Source: CAVSWN01 sp046728115 (GTDB lineage: Bacteria; Acidobacteriota; Vicinamibacteria; Vicinamibacterales; CAVVIG01). Taken from it: DNA of 17,021 nucleotides. A program made the translations under genes and the position numbers. Numbering within the stretch: the first letter of the stretch is position 1; the number at the start of each line of letters is the position of its first letter. Below the pieces are notes generated by a model. The model worked only from the letters and a program-made list of their open reading frames with translations. It searched no databases and was not told where the DNA came from. Below are positions 15,785 through 17,021 of the stretch, piece by piece. The stretch is taken from contig JBKPDW010000248.1 in assembly GCA_046728115.1 (NCBI GenBank), positions 1 to 17,021 on the forward strand, written 5' to 3'.

Positions 15785-17021
15785 CTACACGATCCCGCTG
15801 ATCTTCTTCTCGGCCGTCGGGAATCCCTTCTCGAGCGGGAGCTTGAACACTTCTTCGGCGACGGTGAGATACAAATCGCCGATGGTATTCCGCATCTTGG
15901 AATGCATGCCGGTCTTCATGCCGCCGGCGTGGCCGGCGAGGATGAGCGCGAGGCCGTTGTCCTTGTGCGGGTTGGCCTCCGCGTGCTCGTGTGCGAATAC
16001 GACGCACGTGTGATCGAGCAGGGTGCCGTCCCCTTCGGGAATCGACTTCAGCCGCCCGACAAAGTACGCGAATTCCTCCACGTGCCAGCGGCAGATGTCG
16101 CGCATGATCCGCTGACCTTCGGGTGAATCGGCGTTCGTGTGCGTGTAGTCGTGATGGCGGAGGCGCGTGTAGCCAAGCCACGGAAGCCGGACGAGGCTCT
16201 GACACTTCGTCAGCATGTACGACACGACGCGCGTCTGTCCCGAGGCCAGCGCGTGGGCGACGAGGTCGGACTGGATTTTGGCGATCCGCGGGTAGTCGGT
16301 CAGGTCGGCGATCTCTTCCGGGTCCTTGATGTTCTTCCCGTAATCGGACGGGAGGCTCGCGATGGCGCGCTCGAGTTCGCGCACCGACGTGAGGTGCTCG
16401 TCCAGGCGGTGGCGATCCGGCTCGCCGAGCGATGGCTGCAGGTCCGCCAGATCCTCACGCACGGCATCGAGCACGCTCTTCTTGCGGCCGGTCCAGCTCT
16501 GATCGCGCACGCCAAAGAGTCGATCGAACAGATTGTGCGGAATCATCTCGGGCGGCAACGCGCGGTCATAGCCCGCCCAGCTCAAGTTGCGATGGATATT
16601 CTCGCCGTGCGATTCCTGGCACACGCCGACCTGAAGCGATCGGAACCGCGTCTCGCCGCGCATCGAGCCGGCAATCACCTGATCGATTGACGCGCCGCCG
16701 GCGCCGCGGCCCGTGTAGGGCGTGCCGGATACGAGCGCGCTCATCGACTTGTGATGCGTGTTGCCTGGCGCAGTCACTCGTGCGTTCGGGTTGTCGATGC
16801 CGCTGACGACGTGGACGTCGTCGCGCACCGACGCGAGCGGCGCGAGGCACGGCGTCAGCTCGTAGTCCGGGCCGATCTCCCGCGGGATCCAGTACCGCTC
16901 GGGAATGCCGTTGCCGTTGAACCAGAAGACGAAACGCGGCTGGATGGCCGCGCTCGCCTTTGGCGCCGCTGCGTACGCGGTGCCGTTCACGTTGAACATG
17001 GCAGCCAGCGGCGGCAATCCA
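15785..17021 (-). CDS. DUF1552 protein, N-terminus cut by the window edge
   Basis: 411 residues are visible. The frame continues past base 17021, and the apparent start (TTG at 17017) is just an internal Leu of a signal segment (GLPPLAAMF). Family members usually begin with a twin-arginine-like leader ending in 'LPxLDAM'. Core features of DUF1552 seen: RFVFWFNGNGIPERYW, then HVVSGIDN, NTHHKSMSALVSG, GGASIDQVIA, and near the C-terminus DHTCVVFAHEHAEANPHKDNGL followed by GHAGG. The family is secreted and of unknown biochemical activity. In Planctomycetes and Acidobacteriota it is usually encoded next to DUF1592/DUF1588/DUF1587 cytochrome-type proteins, which would lie just beyond the right edge. 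Family call is firm. Confidence 0.93.
   Translation of the reverse strand, partial: GLPPLAAMFNVNGTAYAAAPKASAAIQPRFVFWFNGNGIPERYWIPREIGPDYELTPCLAPLASVRDDVHVVSGIDNPNARVTAPGNTHHKSMSALVSGTPYTGRGAGGASIDQVIAGSMRGETRFRSLQVGVCQESHGENIHRNLSWAGYDRALPPEMIPHNLFDRLFGVRDQSWTGRKKSVLDAVREDLADLQPSLGEPDRHRLDEHLTSVRELERAIASLPSDYGKNIKDPEEIADLTDYPRIAKIQSDLVAHALASGQTRVVSYMLTKCQSLVRLPWLGYTRLRHHDYTHTNADSPEGQRIMRDICRWHVEEFAYFVGRLKSIPEGDGTLLDHTCVVFAHEHAEANPHKDNGLALILAGHAGGMKTGMHSKMRNTIGDLYLTVAEEVFKLPLEKGFPTAEKKISGIV

Overview
The window is high-GC bacterial DNA. A giant TonB-dependent, carboxypeptidase-regulatory-domain outer-membrane protein (Oar type), a DUF1552 protein, a large secreted serine hydrolase and fused or hybrid transport and regulatory proteins together point to an Acidobacteriota genome, most likely of the Vicinamibacteria kind. 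The taxonomic call is an inference from gene content. No RNA gene, CRISPR array or intact insertion sequence was seen.

Region 1 (1-2543, minus strand): two consecutive genes of the DUF4157 (eCIS-core-like) putative metallopeptidase group. The downstream one (1-1248, running off the left edge) has an intact start, a Cys cluster, HELAH, a peptidoglycan-binding-like segment and its own likely promoter. The upstream one (1245-2543) has lost the front of its DUF4157 domain. Its HExxH core survives only as an out-of-frame scrap, but it keeps a second, different HExxH domain.

Region 2 (about 2544-4524): a roughly 2 kb gene graveyard. It holds a glycosyltransferase fragment cut just before its DxDEF motif, a frameshifted remnant of a sigma-54 activator AAA+ domain, and otherwise unrecognisable sequence.

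Region 3 (4525-12294, minus strand): one tight four-gene operon. The order is TonB-dependent receptor, CUT2-family (ribose/rhamnose/AI-2 type) double ATPase, CUT2 permease, and a second CUT2 permease fused in one polypeptide to its own membrane-tethered substrate-binding protein. It looks like a complete outer-membrane-to-cytoplasm route for one small sugar-like ligand. A good promoter (12345-12373) and a perfect inverted repeat (12395-12415) lie upstream.

Region 4 (12561-13703, plus strand): the divergent regulator, an IclR-type winged helix joined to a sugar-binding (periplasmic-binding-protein-like) domain. Its sensor fold resembles that of the transporter's binding domain, so both may recognise the same ligand. 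This operon plus regulator is the most interesting system in the window.

Region 5 (13844-17021): a secreted prolyl-oligopeptidase-like alpha/beta hydrolase on the plus strand, facing a DUF1552 protein on the minus strand that is cut by the right edge. The two stop codons are only 3 bases apart.
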